From: Pseudomonadota bacterium
GTDB taxonomy: Bacteria; Myxococcota; Myxococcia; Myxococcales; Myxococcaceae
DNA length: 64,000 bases
NCBI GenBank assembly: GCA_023423535.1
Contig: JAFAFL010000095.1
Location: forward strand, 1 to 64,000
Reading direction: 5' to 3'
Shown here: positions 44,742 through 53,391 of the stretch, in pieces
Layout: the number at the start of each line of letters is the position of its first letter
Numbering within the stretch: the stretch's first letter is position 1
Notes under the pieces: model-generated
What the model saw: the letters and a program-made list of their open reading frames with translations, nothing else
Database searches by the model: none
What the model was told of the DNA's origin: nothing
Program-made: the position numbers and the translations under genes

Positions 44742-45237
44742 AGCGACAGACGGCGGTGCACTCGGTGACGGAGCGGAAGGTCGGCCGGCAGTGGACGTCG
44801 CGGCGCGGGTACACGAGCCGCAGACAGTTGCGTCGCTCCGTTTCGTTCCCCGAGCAGTACGAGCAGTCGCCTTCGCGCCCGGTCAGCTCGCACTGACCCG
44901 ACGCGCAGCTGCTGCCGGTGCCTCCGTGGCAGACCGGGTTGGACATGGGCTCCTCTGCACCGAAGGCCGCGTTCTCCAGCAGGCAGCTCCGGCAGATGGA
45001 GGAGTCCGCATCCTCGAGCTGCGCGCGACACAGGCTCAGGCACTCCCGCACGCTCTCAGTGCTGCACACGTCGAAGGCCCCCTCCACCTCGGGCGGGTCG
45101 TCCCGGCAGAGCGATACGCAGCGAGCGTCGTCCGCCTCCGGACCCTGTCCGTCGCCCCCACACGCGGGCAGGAGGGCCAGGCCCACGGTGAGCAGCGCAG
45201 CGAAAGGCGAGAGGGCGAGCAGTCCGTGGCGCGTCAT
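44740..45237 (-). CDS. Cys-rich lipoprotein
   Basis: A 165-residue predicted lipoprotein; the signal peptide ends LLPAC. The mature part contains about 15 Cys residues in patterns such as CVSLCRDD, CLSLCRAQ, CRSCLLEN, CYSCGN-like CSYCSGN, and a final ECTAVC. They should form several disulfides in the periplasm or at the surface. No family is recognised. Its ATG overlaps the stop of an upstream minus-strand frame (ATGA at 45237-45234). Confidence 0.65.
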   Translation of the reverse strand: MTRHGLLALSPFAALLTVGLALLPACGGDGQGPEADDARCVSLCRDDPPEVEGAFDVCSTESVRECLSLCRAQLEDADSSICRSCLLENAAFGAEEPMSNPVCHGGTGSSCASGQCELTGREGDCSYCSGNETERRNCLRLVYPRRDVHCRPTFRSVTECTAVCR

Positions 45238-45578
45238 GTCGCAGCGAGGCTTAGGTCGAACGCGCGCGGTACGTCCAGTCGGCAGGCAGCAGGCCTCTCG
45301 GGCCGCGCACCGATCGAATCGGTCCGGGCCATTCGGTCGGGGCCGAGCACCGCGAAGCGCAGCTTCGATCCGTTCGGGTCTTCATCGACCACGGGCGTCG
45401 TGCGGCATCGAGAGGGCTGAAGTGTACGACGGCGGCGCCTCGTGAGCGGTGGGTTGGCGTTGGCCTTCCACACGCCTGCCTTCACCGGGCAGACTCCGCA
45501 GCGCAGTGACGGCCCTTCGGATTCACGGGGTCCGTAACACCCGCGGCAACAGCCGCTCTGAACGAGAGAACGCGACTC
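45238..45578. other. 341-base gap upstream of the cold-shock gene
   Basis: This is the longest stretch without an assigned gene. It holds the promoter and probably a long 5' leader of the cold-shock gene, including a small hairpin GCGGC-aaca-GCCGC (45543-45556) about 23 bases before the ATG. The minus strand carries an open frame down to 45234 with coding-like bias near 45238-45400 (VVDEDPNGSKLRFAVLGPDR). It has no good start, so I do not annotate it as a gene. I see no convincing -35/-10 boxes. Confidence 0.35.
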
Positions 45579-45782
45579 ATGGCGACCGGTACGGTGAAGT
45601 GGTTCAACGATGCGAAGGGCTTCGGTTTCATCACGCAGGAGGGCGGGGGCGAGGACCTGTTCGTCCACCACAGCGCCATCAACACGGATGGCTTCCGCAG
45701 CCTGCAGGAAGGCCAGCGGGTGGAGTTCGACGTCGCCCGCGGTCCGAAGGGCCTGCAGGCGCAGAACGTGCGCCCGATCTGA
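45579..45782 (+). CDS. csp: CspA-family cold-shock protein
   Basis: A 67-residue single OB-fold protein of normal family length. RNA-binding motifs are intact: RNP1 KGFGFI (13-18) and RNP2 LFVHH (27-31), with aromatic Trp8 and Phe9. CspA-like proteins bind single-stranded RNA/DNA and melt RNA structure. Only a weak Shine-Dalgarno stretch (AACGAGAGAA) precedes the ATG. A perfect intrinsic terminator lies 24 bases downstream, so it is transcribed alone. Confidence 0.97.
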   Translation: MATGTVKWFNDAKGFGFITQEGGGEDLFVHHSAINTDGFRSLQEGQRVEFDVARGPKGLQAQNVRPI

Positions 45783-45806
45783 ACGCAGACCGCCGTGTCG
45801 TGAGAG

Positions 45807-45840
45807 GCCCGGTCTCGCCCATCGCGAGGTCGGGCTTTTT
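45807..45840 (+). terminator. Intrinsic terminator of the cold-shock gene
   Basis: GCCCG-gt-CTCGC (45807-45818), loop CCATC, then GCGAG-gt-CGGGC (45824-45835), followed directly by TTTTT (45836-45840). This gives two perfect 5-bp stems separated by a symmetric GT/GT internal loop and a T-run. It is the clearest Rho-independent terminator in the window. Confidence 0.92.
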
Positions 45841-45920
45841 CATTGCGGGAAGCGCTCAGCTGCTCGCGGTCCGGCTTCTCGAGCAGACCTCACTTCTATG
45901 CTCGGGCATGCCGGCTCGCG

Positions 45921-45936
45921 AAGGGCAGGTGCCCTT
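45921..45936. terminator. Hairpin just after the TPR-peptidase stop
   Basis: AAGGGC (45921-45926), AGGT, GCCCTT (45931-45936) form a perfect 6-bp stem with a tetraloop, 3 bases past the minus-strand stop at 45940. No T-run follows on that strand. It may protect the 3' end of the mRNA or aid termination. Confidence 0.4.
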
Positions 45937-45939
45937 TCC

Positions 45940-47676
45940 TCACTGGGGTGAAGGCGCGGGCGCAGTGCCCGCGCTTCGCTCCGGCAGCTCCGGCTCCACC
46001 AGCGCGCGCGACTGCGCATAGCGAGCGGCCGCCTCCGTCACCGCGGTCTCCGGGATCCCGGCCAGCAGCGCGACCGCCCCACGAGTGACCTCGACCCCGG
46101 CCTGCTCTCCCAACTTCCCGTGCACGTGGTGCAGCGCGAGGTGGATCTCCGGGTCGAACGGGTTCACCGCCACCGCCTGGAAGAACGCCTCTCTCGCGCG
46201 CTTCCAGTCCTGCCGCGACACGTGGATGCGCCCGAGGTGCACGTGGGTGGACGCGATGCCCGGATGCACGCGCAGCGATCCCGTCAGCACCTTCTCCGCC
46301 TCGTCGAGTCGCCCCAACTCCAGCAGCGTCAGCGCGTACTTGTTGGAGATGGCCTCGTACTTGTCCCCGACGATCCCGTACGCCTTCTGGTACTGCGCCG
46401 CCGCCGCACCGACCCGCCGCCGCTCGCGCAGCAGCTCACCGAGGTGCGCCGAACGCCGCGCCGGCGTCTCGGTCACGTAGGCGAACTGGCCGAAGGTGAC
46501 GTCGCGCCCCTTCTTGCGCGCCGCCTCATCCTTCTCGTCCTTGCGAGCCGCGCCCGGCGCGTCCTCCTTCAGCACCACGCGGTCCTCGTGCGGCAACAGC
46601 TCCTTCGGAAACTGCTGCTTCTTGATGTGCCCAAGCCACGCCTTCTCGAACTGTACGAAGCTCTGGCCGACCGCGCCCTCCATCGCCGCCTTGTCGCTCT
46701 TCCCGTCGCGCAGGCCGATCACCAGCGCCTTCAGCGCCTCCATCCCCTTCGACCCGTGCACGTAGTCGATGGCGTAGAAGACCTCCGCGAACGCCGTCGC
46801 CGCGTCCTCCGCCGTAGGCAAAAGCGCGATGGACGGGTGCATCTTCTCGAAGGGGATGAGGTTGTTCTCCTTCACCCTCCGCCCGAGCAGCGCCTGGCTC
46901 GAAGGGGAGAGCGCCTGTCCCGGCGGGCCGCGCCAACGCGACTCCAGATACTTCGCCAGGCCCTCGTGCAGCCAGATGGGCACGCGGTTCCGGCTCTGCC
47001 GCGAGACGACGAGGTGGATGTACTCGTGCGCCAGCGTGTCGAGCCAGTCGTAGCCGCGGATCGCCGCCTTCGGCGACGTGACCATCAGCTTGTTGTACTT
47101 GCAGATCGCGATCGTCCCCGTCTTGGAGATCTGCTCGCGCGAGAGCGTGGAGACCCGCGACAGCTCGGCGCCGTTGTTCACCACCTCCACCCGCACCTTG
47201 CCCGGCGGCGCGTAGCCGAGGTCCTCGAGCATCGCCTTGCGGATCCGCTCCAGCGCATCGAGCGCATAGGGCGCGAGCACCGCGTCGCGTCCCGGCGGAT
47301 AGCTGAAGATGAAGTGCTCGCTCTCGACGCTCTCGTGTCCCTTCGTCACCGCCTGGGTGTCCTTCGCCAGCCGCAGATACGACCCCGGCCGGTCGGTGAT
47401 CCCCGCCTCACCGAGCAGCTGCACCGCCTCGTCGTAGCGGCCCTGCTCGAACGCCACGCGCCCGCGGTAGTACTTCAGCGGCTCCGCGTCCTGGGGGATG
47501 ACCTGCGCGAGCTTCTCCAGCTCCTGCGCCGCGCCCTCCACGTCCCACTCGTTGAGCAGCTCCTCCACCCGCGACACCAGCGTGGTGGTCTCGCTCCGCG
47601 ACGATGCGCCCTGCGCGAACGCCACCGGCGCCCATACACCCGCGAGCAGCAGCACCGACAGCGCTGCCGCCCTCAT
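45940..47676 (-). CDS. Secreted gluzincin peptidase (MA-like) with TPR repeats
   Basis: A 578-residue exported protein; the signal peptide is LSVLLLAGVWAPVAFAQ. TPR-like helices (about 35-110) precede a peptidase domain with HEYIH (217-221) and the third zinc ligand region WLHEGLAKYLE (235-245), typical of the peptidase MA family. More TPR repeats follow (about 410-540; YQKAYGIVGDKYEAISNKYA and AREAFFQAVAVNPFDPEIHL). All metal ligands are present, so it should be an active periplasmic metallopeptidase. The start overlaps the DUF4175 stop by four bases (ATGA), so the pair is co-translated. Confidence 0.9.
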   Translation of the reverse strand: MRAAALSVLLLAGVWAPVAFAQGASSRSETTTLVSRVEELLNEWDVEGAAQELEKLAQVIPQDAEPLKYYRGRVAFEQGRYDEAVQLLGEAGITDRPGSYLRLAKDTQAVTKGHESVESEHFIFSYPPGRDAVLAPYALDALERIRKAMLEDLGYAPPGKVRVEVVNNGAELSRVSTLSREQISKTGTIAICKYNKLMVTSPKAAIRGYDWLDTLAHEYIHLVVSRQSRNRVPIWLHEGLAKYLESRWRGPPGQALSPSSQALLGRRVKENNLIPFEKMHPSIALLPTAEDAATAFAEVFYAIDYVHGSKGMEALKALVIGLRDGKSDKAAMEGAVGQSFVQFEKAWLGHIKKQQFPKELLPHEDRVVLKEDAPGAARKDEKDEAARKKGRDVTFGQFAYVTETPARRSAHLGELLRERRRVGAAAAQYQKAYGIVGDKYEAISNKYALTLLELGRLDEAEKVLTGSLRVHPGIASTHVHLGRIHVSRQDWKRAREAFFQAVAVNPFDPEIHLALHHVHGKLGEQAGVEVTRGAVALLAGIPETAVTEAAARYAQSRALVEPELPERSAGTAPAPSPQ

Positions 47677-50600
47677 CGCACGAGCTCCTCGTAGTACCGC
47701 TTCACCTGGTCCCGGTACTTCTCCGGCGCGCCCTGCTTCATCGCGTCCATGATGTCCTTGCGGAACTCCCTCGGCGTCTGGTGCTGGTCGGCGTCGGGGA
47801 TCTCCACGTCCTTCTGCTGGTCGCCCCGGCCGCTGCCGCTGCCCTGCTGACGGTTCCCGCGCGCCATGGGCATGGGCAGTCCGCCGCCCTTTCCGCCGCC
47901 CTTGTTCTGCTGCTGCATCTGCTGCTGGAACCGCTGCAGCTGCTCCATCGCCGCCTGCTGCTCGCCGTGTCCCCGCGCCGGATCGCGTCCCTGCATCCGC
48001 CTCGCGGCCTCGCCCATCCGCTCGCCCACGCCCTGCATCTGCCGCTGCGCCTCGCCGTCGAAGATGGGCGCCATCTGCTGCAGTTGCTCCATCTTCTGAC
48101 CGAGCCCCTGCGCGCGCTGCTCGAGCTGCTGCTGCTTCTGCGCGAGCTCGTTGAGCTTCTGCTGGTCCTCGCCGCTCATCATCTGGCCGGCCGGCGGGAA
48201 GAGCCCCTGCAGCGCCTCGTTGACCTCGCTGACGTTCTTCTCGCCGCGCTGGAGCTTCTGCGCCATCTGCTTCGACTCGGCCTTCGCGTCCGGCGGGTTC
48301 CCCCACATCTCGTCGAGCGTCATCTGCTCCTGCCCGAAGACCGAGAGGCTCTCCGCCGCGCGCTCCGCCCTCGCCGCCGCCTCCGCCGCGAGGTCGTAGT
48401 CGTTCACCTTCAGCGCGTTCTCCACGTTCTGAAGCTCGCTCTGCAGCTGCCCGAGGTTCCGCTCCGCCACGCTGTTCAGCCGGTTCGCGTCGAGCTCGGC
48501 GTACTCGCGCTTCGCCTCTTCGACCTTCTTCATCAGGTCGCCCTTCAGCGCCTCCGCCTTCTTCTGCAGCCGCTCGCGCATCTTCTCGCGGTACTCGTCG
48601 CGCAGCGCCTTCGTCTCCTGCGCCACCTGCTTCTGCTCCTCCGCGGTCGCCTCGAGCTCGTCGGTGAACTCCCTGAACTGCTTCACCAGCTCCGGGTTCT
48701 GGTCCTCGCCGAAGTTCTCCTCCGCCTCGTCGAGCCCCTTCATCATCTCGTCGAGCTGCATCGACAGCTCCTGCAGCTTGCGCAGCGCCTCGTCGGTCTT
48801 GCCCTCGCGCATCAGCCGCTCGATCTCGTCGAGCATCGAGCCCATGTCCTCCTCGTCCATGAGCTCCTGCATCGCCTCGGCGTTGAGGTGCTCGTCGCGG
48901 ATGCCGCGCGCCAGTTCGCTCATGCGCTGCTGCAATTCCGCGATGCGCTGGCGCAGCTCGTTGATCTCCTGCAGCACGTTCTCGCGCAGCTCCGGATCGC
49001 TCGTCTTCTGGTACTCCTCGATCAGCGAGGCCAGCTCCCGCTTCTGCCCGTCGAGCTCCTGCGCCAGCTCCCGCAGCTCCTCCAGCTTCCGACGGTCGAT
49101 GAGCGACTCGAGGTAGAGCACGCTCCGCTCCAGCTCCTCGATCTCCGAGCGCACCGCGGACACGAACCTGCGCCCCACGTCCGGCGCCCCGTTCGGCCGC
49201 TGCGACAGACGGAGGAAGAGCCTCCGGTTGTCGCGCGTCGTCCGCACGTGCCGCCCGTAGCCGTCGCCGATCGCCGTCAGCGCGGACGCGAGCTCTTCCG
49301 GCGCGTCCTTCCCGTCGAGCAGCTCGCCCGCCTCGCGCAGCAGATCCTCCGCCAGTGTGATGCCCGCCTCGTCGGCCGGCGCGTTCTGCACCGCGCGCTC
49401 CGCCGTCACCCCGTCCGCCGCGTCGCCGCCCTCGAGCCTGTCCGCGAGCTGGCCGATGAGCCGCTCCCAGAGGAGCTCCGCCCGCCGCACCGCCTCGCGC
49501 CGGTTCTCCGCCGCGCTGTAGATGCGCACCACCTGCGTGCGCGAGACGCCCTTCTTCGGCCCCGCCACCGCGTCGTTGTCGCGCGCCTCGATGAAGTAGG
49601 TGATGCGGTCGCCCGGCTTCGTCGTCACCTGCCCGAGGTCCCACGTCACCGTCGAGCGGGTGCGCCGGCCGTCCTCCGCCTTCAGCGCGCGCCGGTGCTC
49701 CTTGCCGTCCGCGGTGCGGAACACCAGCTCCAGCGCCGAGAGCCCGTAGTCGTCCTGCGCGTCGAAGCGCAGCTGCACCTTCTCGCCGGGATCGACCTCG
49801 ATCTCGCCGCCCGGCACCTGCAGCTCCACCTTCGGCGCGAGGTCCGGCTCCAGCGTCACCGGCAGGTCTTGGCCGCGCGCCGTCTCCCGTCCGAGCGGGC
49901 CGATGAAGCGGAAGTGGTACTGGCCCTCCTTCTCCACCACGAAGCGTCCGGACAGCTCGCGCTCGCCCTCCACCTCCAGCGGCAACGCCTGACCGTTCAC
50001 CACGATCTCCGCGCGGCGCACCGCGCGATCGCTGCGCGTCTTCAGCAGCACCTCGGTGCCCGGCGGCGCGGAGACCTCGCCCATCGTCCCCGCCACGATG
50101 CGCGGCGGCAGCCCGGTGTAGGCGGGGTAGCGGTAGGTCAGCTCCACGTCGCCGGTGATCGGCTCGTGCCGGAGCGGAGAGGCACCCTCGGCCTCGGTGC
50201 CCAGCAGCCGCGTCATCCCCGCGACCCAACGCTGCGGCCAGACGCTGAGGAGCACCGCCGACACGAGCAGCACGCCGATGAGCGCGAGCCCCGCGTTGCG
50301 CGAGGGCCGCGAGTCGATCAGCGCTTCCGGACGCACCGCCGCCGCGCGGCTGTCCACGTCCTCGAGGAACGCCGAGGCCAGCTCGCGCGAGAAGAGCGGC
50401 TCCCGCGACAGCTCCCGCTGCAGCTCCACCGAGGAGAGCGCCCGCTCACCCAATGCATCCGGCGCGGCGTGGCCGACGCGACGTGCGGTGGCGCCGTCGT
50501 CACCGACCTCGCGCCGCGTGCGCCGAAGGCCGAGCGCGAAGAGCGTTCCCAGCAGCACCAGCGGCGCCGCGATGAGAAGGGGAAGCCCTATCTGCGGATT

Positions 50601-50858
50601 GCGCCCGAGGAAGCCCGCCGCCACCAGCAAGGCCGCGAAGCCCGCGCCGCCCCAGAGCAACGCCTCGAGCCAGAACAGCCGCGTCTGCCTGCGACGGTAG
50701 GCGTCGAGCAGCCGGTGCAGCGCGCCCGCGTGACCACCTGACGGCGATGGTCCGCCGCCGCCGGCTCCGTGAAGTGCAGAGGGCCTCTCGCCCCCCGCCC
50801 ACGGCGGGATGCCCTCGTCGGGTCGAGGAGTGCCACTTTGCGGTTCGAAGTCGTTCAC
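47673..50858 (-). CDS. DUF4175-family large membrane protein
   Basis: A 1061-residue protein starting at GTG (MNDFEPQSGTPRPDEG). Three N-terminal helices are visible: FWLEALLWGGAGFAALLVAA, LPLLIAAPLVLLGTLFALGL and ALIGVLLVSAVLLSVW. Beta-rich domains (about 215-440, with LTYRYPAYTGLPPRIVAGTM) follow, then a very long helical/coiled-coil region (about 530-950) rich in Glu/Gln/Arg. The end is Gln/Gly/Met-rich, then REFRKDIMDAMKQGAPEKYR and YYEELVR. This layout fits the DUF4175 family, often encoded with MoxR/DUF58/BatA genes. A periplasmic scaffold role is inferred. The terminal YYEELVR is typical of the group. Confidence 0.88.
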   Translation of the reverse strand: MNDFEPQSGTPRPDEGIPPWAGGERPSALHGAGGGGPSPSGGHAGALHRLLDAYRRRQTRLFWLEALLWGGAGFAALLVAAGFLGRNPQIGLPLLIAAPLVLLGTLFALGLRRTRREVGDDGATARRVGHAAPDALGERALSSVELQRELSREPLFSRELASAFLEDVDSRAAAVRPEALIDSRPSRNAGLALIGVLLVSAVLLSVWPQRWVAGMTRLLGTEAEGASPLRHEPITGDVELTYRYPAYTGLPPRIVAGTMGEVSAPPGTEVLLKTRSDRAVRRAEIVVNGQALPLEVEGERELSGRFVVEKEGQYHFRFIGPLGRETARGQDLPVTLEPDLAPKVELQVPGGEIEVDPGEKVQLRFDAQDDYGLSALELVFRTADGKEHRRALKAEDGRRTRSTVTWDLGQVTTKPGDRITYFIEARDNDAVAGPKKGVSRTQVVRIYSAAENRREAVRRAELLWERLIGQLADRLEGGDAADGVTAERAVQNAPADEAGITLAEDLLREAGELLDGKDAPEELASALTAIGDGYGRHVRTTRDNRRLFLRLSQRPNGAPDVGRRFVSAVRSEIEELERSVLYLESLIDRRKLEELRELAQELDGQKRELASLIEEYQKTSDPELRENVLQEINELRQRIAELQQRMSELARGIRDEHLNAEAMQELMDEEDMGSMLDEIERLMREGKTDEALRKLQELSMQLDEMMKGLDEAEENFGEDQNPELVKQFREFTDELEATAEEQKQVAQETKALRDEYREKMRERLQKKAEALKGDLMKKVEEAKREYAELDANRLNSVAERNLGQLQSELQNVENALKVNDYDLAAEAAARAERAAESLSVFGQEQMTLDEMWGNPPDAKAESKQMAQKLQRGEKNVSEVNEALQGLFPPAGQMMSGEDQQKLNELAQKQQQLEQRAQGLGQKMEQLQQMAPIFDGEAQRQMQGVGERMGEAARRMQGRDPARGHGEQQAAMEQLQRFQQQMQQQNKGGGKGGGLPMPMARGNRQQGSGSGRGDQQKDVEIPDADQHQTPREFRKDIMDAMKQGAPEKYRDQVKRYYEELVR

Positions 50859-50925
50859 GGCGGCCCGGTCTGCCCAACCCGGAGCGGGTCAGGCCATTCC
50901 CACAGGCACCCTGACATAACCCCGT

Positions 50926-51471
50926 CTAGCGCTTCTTGCGCGCCGTCCCGCGGGTCTGCTTGCGCTGTGCGCCGCTGGCCAACGTTGCAGGCTCGGTTGC
51001 CAGCTCTTCGGCAAGCGCGAGGAGCAGCTCGCGGGCGGCGGCGATCTTCGCCTGCGGAACCTTCTCCAGCGAGCGCTGCACCGCGGCCTCCACCGTCCCG
51101 GTGGTGGGCACGTCGAGCACGCGGCCCTTGGCGGTGAGGCTGAACAGCGCGCGCCGCGCATCGAGCGGATCCGACGAGCGCGTCACCATCTGCTTGTCCT
51201 CGAGCCGCTTGAGGACGCCGGTCAGCGTGCTGGGGTGCACGTGGAGGATCCGCGCGAGGTTGCCGGCGCTGATGCCCGGAAAACGCCCCACCAGCCGAAG
51301 CACCATGCGCTGCAGCCCGGTCACCCCGAGGGTCGTCTCCATCCTCTTGGAGGTCGTCTGCAGGCCGTGGTCGATCGACCAGAGCAGCCGCAGGAAGTCG
51401 AGCACCTCGCCGAGCGGCGGCAGCGAGTCGTCTTCGCCGGTACCCGCCCCGGCCTGTCCCAAACGCTTCAT
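50926..51471 (-). CDS. MarR-family transcriptional regulator
   Basis: A 181-residue winged-helix regulator. The DNA-binding part reads ISAGNLARILHVHPSTLTGV followed by LKRLEDKQMVTRSSDPLDAR, with the wing arginine pair characteristic of MarR. Flanking helices should form the dimer interface. The C-terminal tail is basic (QRKQTRGTARKKR). MarR proteins usually respond to phenolic or oxidative ligands and control a neighbouring gene. It is 67 bases upstream of the DUF4175 gene on the same strand, so control of that envelope pair is possible. Candidate operators lie upstream in 51472-51589. Confidence 0.92.
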   Translation of the reverse strand: MKRLGQAGAGTGEDDSLPPLGEVLDFLRLLWSIDHGLQTTSKRMETTLGVTGLQRMVLRLVGRFPGISAGNLARILHVHPSTLTGVLKRLEDKQMVTRSSDPLDARRALFSLTAKGRVLDVPTTGTVEAAVQRSLEKVPQAKIAAARELLLALAEELATEPATLASGAQRKQTRGTARKKR

Positions 51472-51492
51472 GTCGGGCGGACTCGTAAACCG

Positions 51493-51525
51493 TCAACCGA
51501 ACGGGTGCAAGGGTACGACCGTTGA
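51493..51525. promoter_or_regulatory. Inverted repeat upstream of the MarR gene
   Basis: TCAAC (51493-51497) and GTTGA (51521-51525) form a spaced inverted repeat in an AT-richer stretch 22-54 bases upstream of the MarR start. It is a plausible autoregulatory site. The arms are short. Confidence 0.25.
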
Positions 51526-51568
51526 GGTTCCATGTTTTTCCGTTTCACTCGCGTCTGCGCGGCTCCGG

Positions 51569-51580
51569 GTCACGCGTGAC
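51569..51580. promoter_or_regulatory. Perfect 12-bp palindrome GTCACGCGTGAC
   Basis: This fully symmetric 12-mer lies 98 bases upstream of the MarR start and 9 bases past the phosphoesterase stop. It could be an operator for the MarR protein or part of the phosphoesterase 3' end. Confidence 0.4.
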
Positions 51581-51589
51581 TCGGCCAAA

Positions 51590-52756
51590 TCAGTCGCGCG
51601 AGAGCGGGCGTTCACGCACCGAGACGAGCTCTCCGCCGCGAATCTCCAGCCGCCAGAAGTAGGGCCTGCCGCCCGTCCGGTCGCCGAGCGTGGCGGAGGG
51701 CGCGGAGAGAAAGAGCGGCGCCCAGGGCGGGTGGTAGCGGTAGCCGAGGTGCCGGTGCCCGTTGAGGACCGCGGCGAACTTCCGCTCGACGAAGAAGTCG
51801 TAGACCTCCTTCGCGTTGCGCAGCCGCATCCCCAGCTGCCAGGGCGCGCGGCCCACGTGGAGGATGGGCGGGTTCACCACGTGGTGGTGGAGCATGCCCA
51901 GCTTCACCGGAAGGTCCGCGCCATCGAGAACCTTTCCCAGCGCAGTGAGGCACTCGCCGGGGACCTCGCCGGAAGCGGAGAGCGGGGTCCAGGCCGGCGT
52001 GCACGAGTCCACCGCCGCCACCAGCGCGCCCTCGCCGAGCTCGCGCACCCAGAACGGTTCGTCCCCGAGGCCGATCTTCCGCGCGAAGGGCTTCCAGAGG
52101 TCGCGCTTCTTGCCCACGTCCTTGCGCTCGTGCGGCGGCACCACCAGCGGCGGCGAGTCGTACACGTCGTGGTTGCCCGGGATGGCGAGCACCCGCCCGC
52201 GATCGAAGAAGGGCCGCAGCGCCGCCTCCACGATGTCGTAGCCGATGCCGTCGTCGGTCACGTCGCCGGTGATGAGGATCCAGTCCGGGTCCGCCTCGCG
52301 CAGCATCCAGGCCGCGCGCAGAAAGCGGAGGTTCGTGTTCGTGGGATCGTCCTCGAGCAGCTCCAGCACCCGAGGCAGCTCCGGGAGCCGGCGCGCGAGC
52401 CGCGAGTGCTCGGTGAGGTGACGGTCCTGGGCCACCGTCTCCAGGTCCTTGCGCAGCGCCGTCTCGTCCGAGCGCTTTCCCTTGCGGCGGGTCTGCACGT
52501 AGCCCTCGTCGTCGAGCAGCCGCAGCTCCAGCGCGTCCTCCGCGTCGCGCAGGCGCCAGCGCCACTTCACCCGCCGCTGGATGTGCCAGCCGTCGAGCAC
52601 CTCGAGGTTCGTCCAGTCCTCGTCCTGAAGACCCTGCCGCGAGCGCAGGGTGGTGCGCAGGCTGGTGACGTGCTCGCCGTACCGCGAGACGTGAAGGTCG
52701 GACACGTGCGCGAGCACCAGGCCGCCAGAGGAGCTGCTGCCGCCGTTGCCGGGCAT
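51590..52756 (-). CDS. Calcineurin-like metallophosphoesterase
   Basis: A 388-residue cytoplasmic protein. All five metal-site motifs are present: HVSDLHVS, GDVTDDG, IPGNHDVYD, LHHHVVN and LNGHRHLGY. A large charged insert between the first and second motifs (about residues 35-170) contains helical segments such as KRSDETALRKDLETVAQD. The fold hydrolyses phosphoesters. The substrate (cyclic nucleotide, protein or nucleic acid) cannot be told. It lies 56 bases downstream of the GNAT gene. Confidence 0.9.
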   Translation of the reverse strand: MPGNGGSSSSGGLVLAHVSDLHVSRYGEHVTSLRTTLRSRQGLQDEDWTNLEVLDGWHIQRRVKWRWRLRDAEDALELRLLDDEGYVQTRRKGKRSDETALRKDLETVAQDRHLTEHSRLARRLPELPRVLELLEDDPTNTNLRFLRAAWMLREADPDWILITGDVTDDGIGYDIVEAALRPFFDRGRVLAIPGNHDVYDSPPLVVPPHERKDVGKKRDLWKPFARKIGLGDEPFWVRELGEGALVAAVDSCTPAWTPLSASGEVPGECLTALGKVLDGADLPVKLGMLHHHVVNPPILHVGRAPWQLGMRLRNAKEVYDFFVERKFAAVLNGHRHLGYRYHPPWAPLFLSAPSATLGDRTGGRPYFWRLEIRGGELVSVRERPLSRD

Positions 52757-52812
52757 ACGCGGTCAACGTACGGACGGGTGGGGGGCCTCACAACTGGAGA
52801 GGTCGCCGAGTG

Positions 52813-53391
52813 TCAGTCTTCGCGCGGATTGACGAGGCCCGTCTGCACGTGGTCTCGCCAGGCGCCGTTGGCGAAGAGGTAGCTGCGCTGATGGCCCTCG
52901 ATGGCGAAGCCCAGCCGCTGGAGCACCGCGGCACTGCGCGCGTTGTGCGGCAGGTAGCCCGCGAGCAGCCGGTGCAGCCGCAGCGTGTCGAACCCGAAGC
53001 GGACGACCGCGCGCGCCGCCTCCGTCATCAGCCCTCGGCCGACGTGGCGGTGGTCGAGGTCGTAGCCGAGGATCGCGTTCTGCAGCGGGCCCCGGAGGAT
53101 GTTCGACAGGGTCACGGTGCCGACGACCGCGCGCTGCGGATCGCCCTTCAGCTGCAGGTAGAGGTGCACGCTGCGGTCGAGTTCGAGGTCCCGCTGCGCC
53201 TGCACCAGCGCCAAAGACCAGTACGCGGAGGTGGTGAAGCCGTCCGGCCGAGGCGGCGCCCAGGGCGCGAGGTGGGCTTCGTTCTCCGCGTAGAAGCGCG
53301 CCACCCGGTGACCGTCCTCCGGCCGGAGCGTCCGGATGTGCAGCCGCTCCGTCTCCAGCAGCACCTCGCGAAGCGGCGCGCTCCTCGTCAC
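52813..53391 (-). CDS. GNAT acetyltransferase (RimJ/RimL type)
   Basis: A 192-residue GNAT protein. It starts LLETERLHIRTLRPED, as RimJ/RimL/YdaF proteins do. Later segments are AVVGTVTLSNILRGPLQNAI and HRHVGRGLMTEAARAVVRFG, the acetyl-CoA-binding region with R-G-x-G-L-like geometry; then NARSAAVLQRLGFAIEG. Family members acetylate ribosomal proteins or N-terminal amines. The start is GTG and overlaps the thioredoxin-like stop by four bases (GTGA). Confidence 0.92.
   Translation of the reverse strand: MTRSAPLREVLLETERLHIRTLRPEDGHRVARFYAENEAHLAPWAPPRPDGFTTSAYWSLALVQAQRDLELDRSVHLYLQLKGDPQRAVVGTVTLSNILRGPLQNAILGYDLDHRHVGRGLMTEAARAVVRFGFDTLRLHRLLAGYLPHNARSAAVLQRLGFAIEGHQRSYLFANGAWRDHVQTGLVNPRED

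Noticed and set aside
45234..45671. 145-codon minus-strand frame across the csp leader
   Set aside because: It runs antisense through the cold-shock gene start and has no ribosome-binding site. Only its last part looks coding, and this is noted as a finding.
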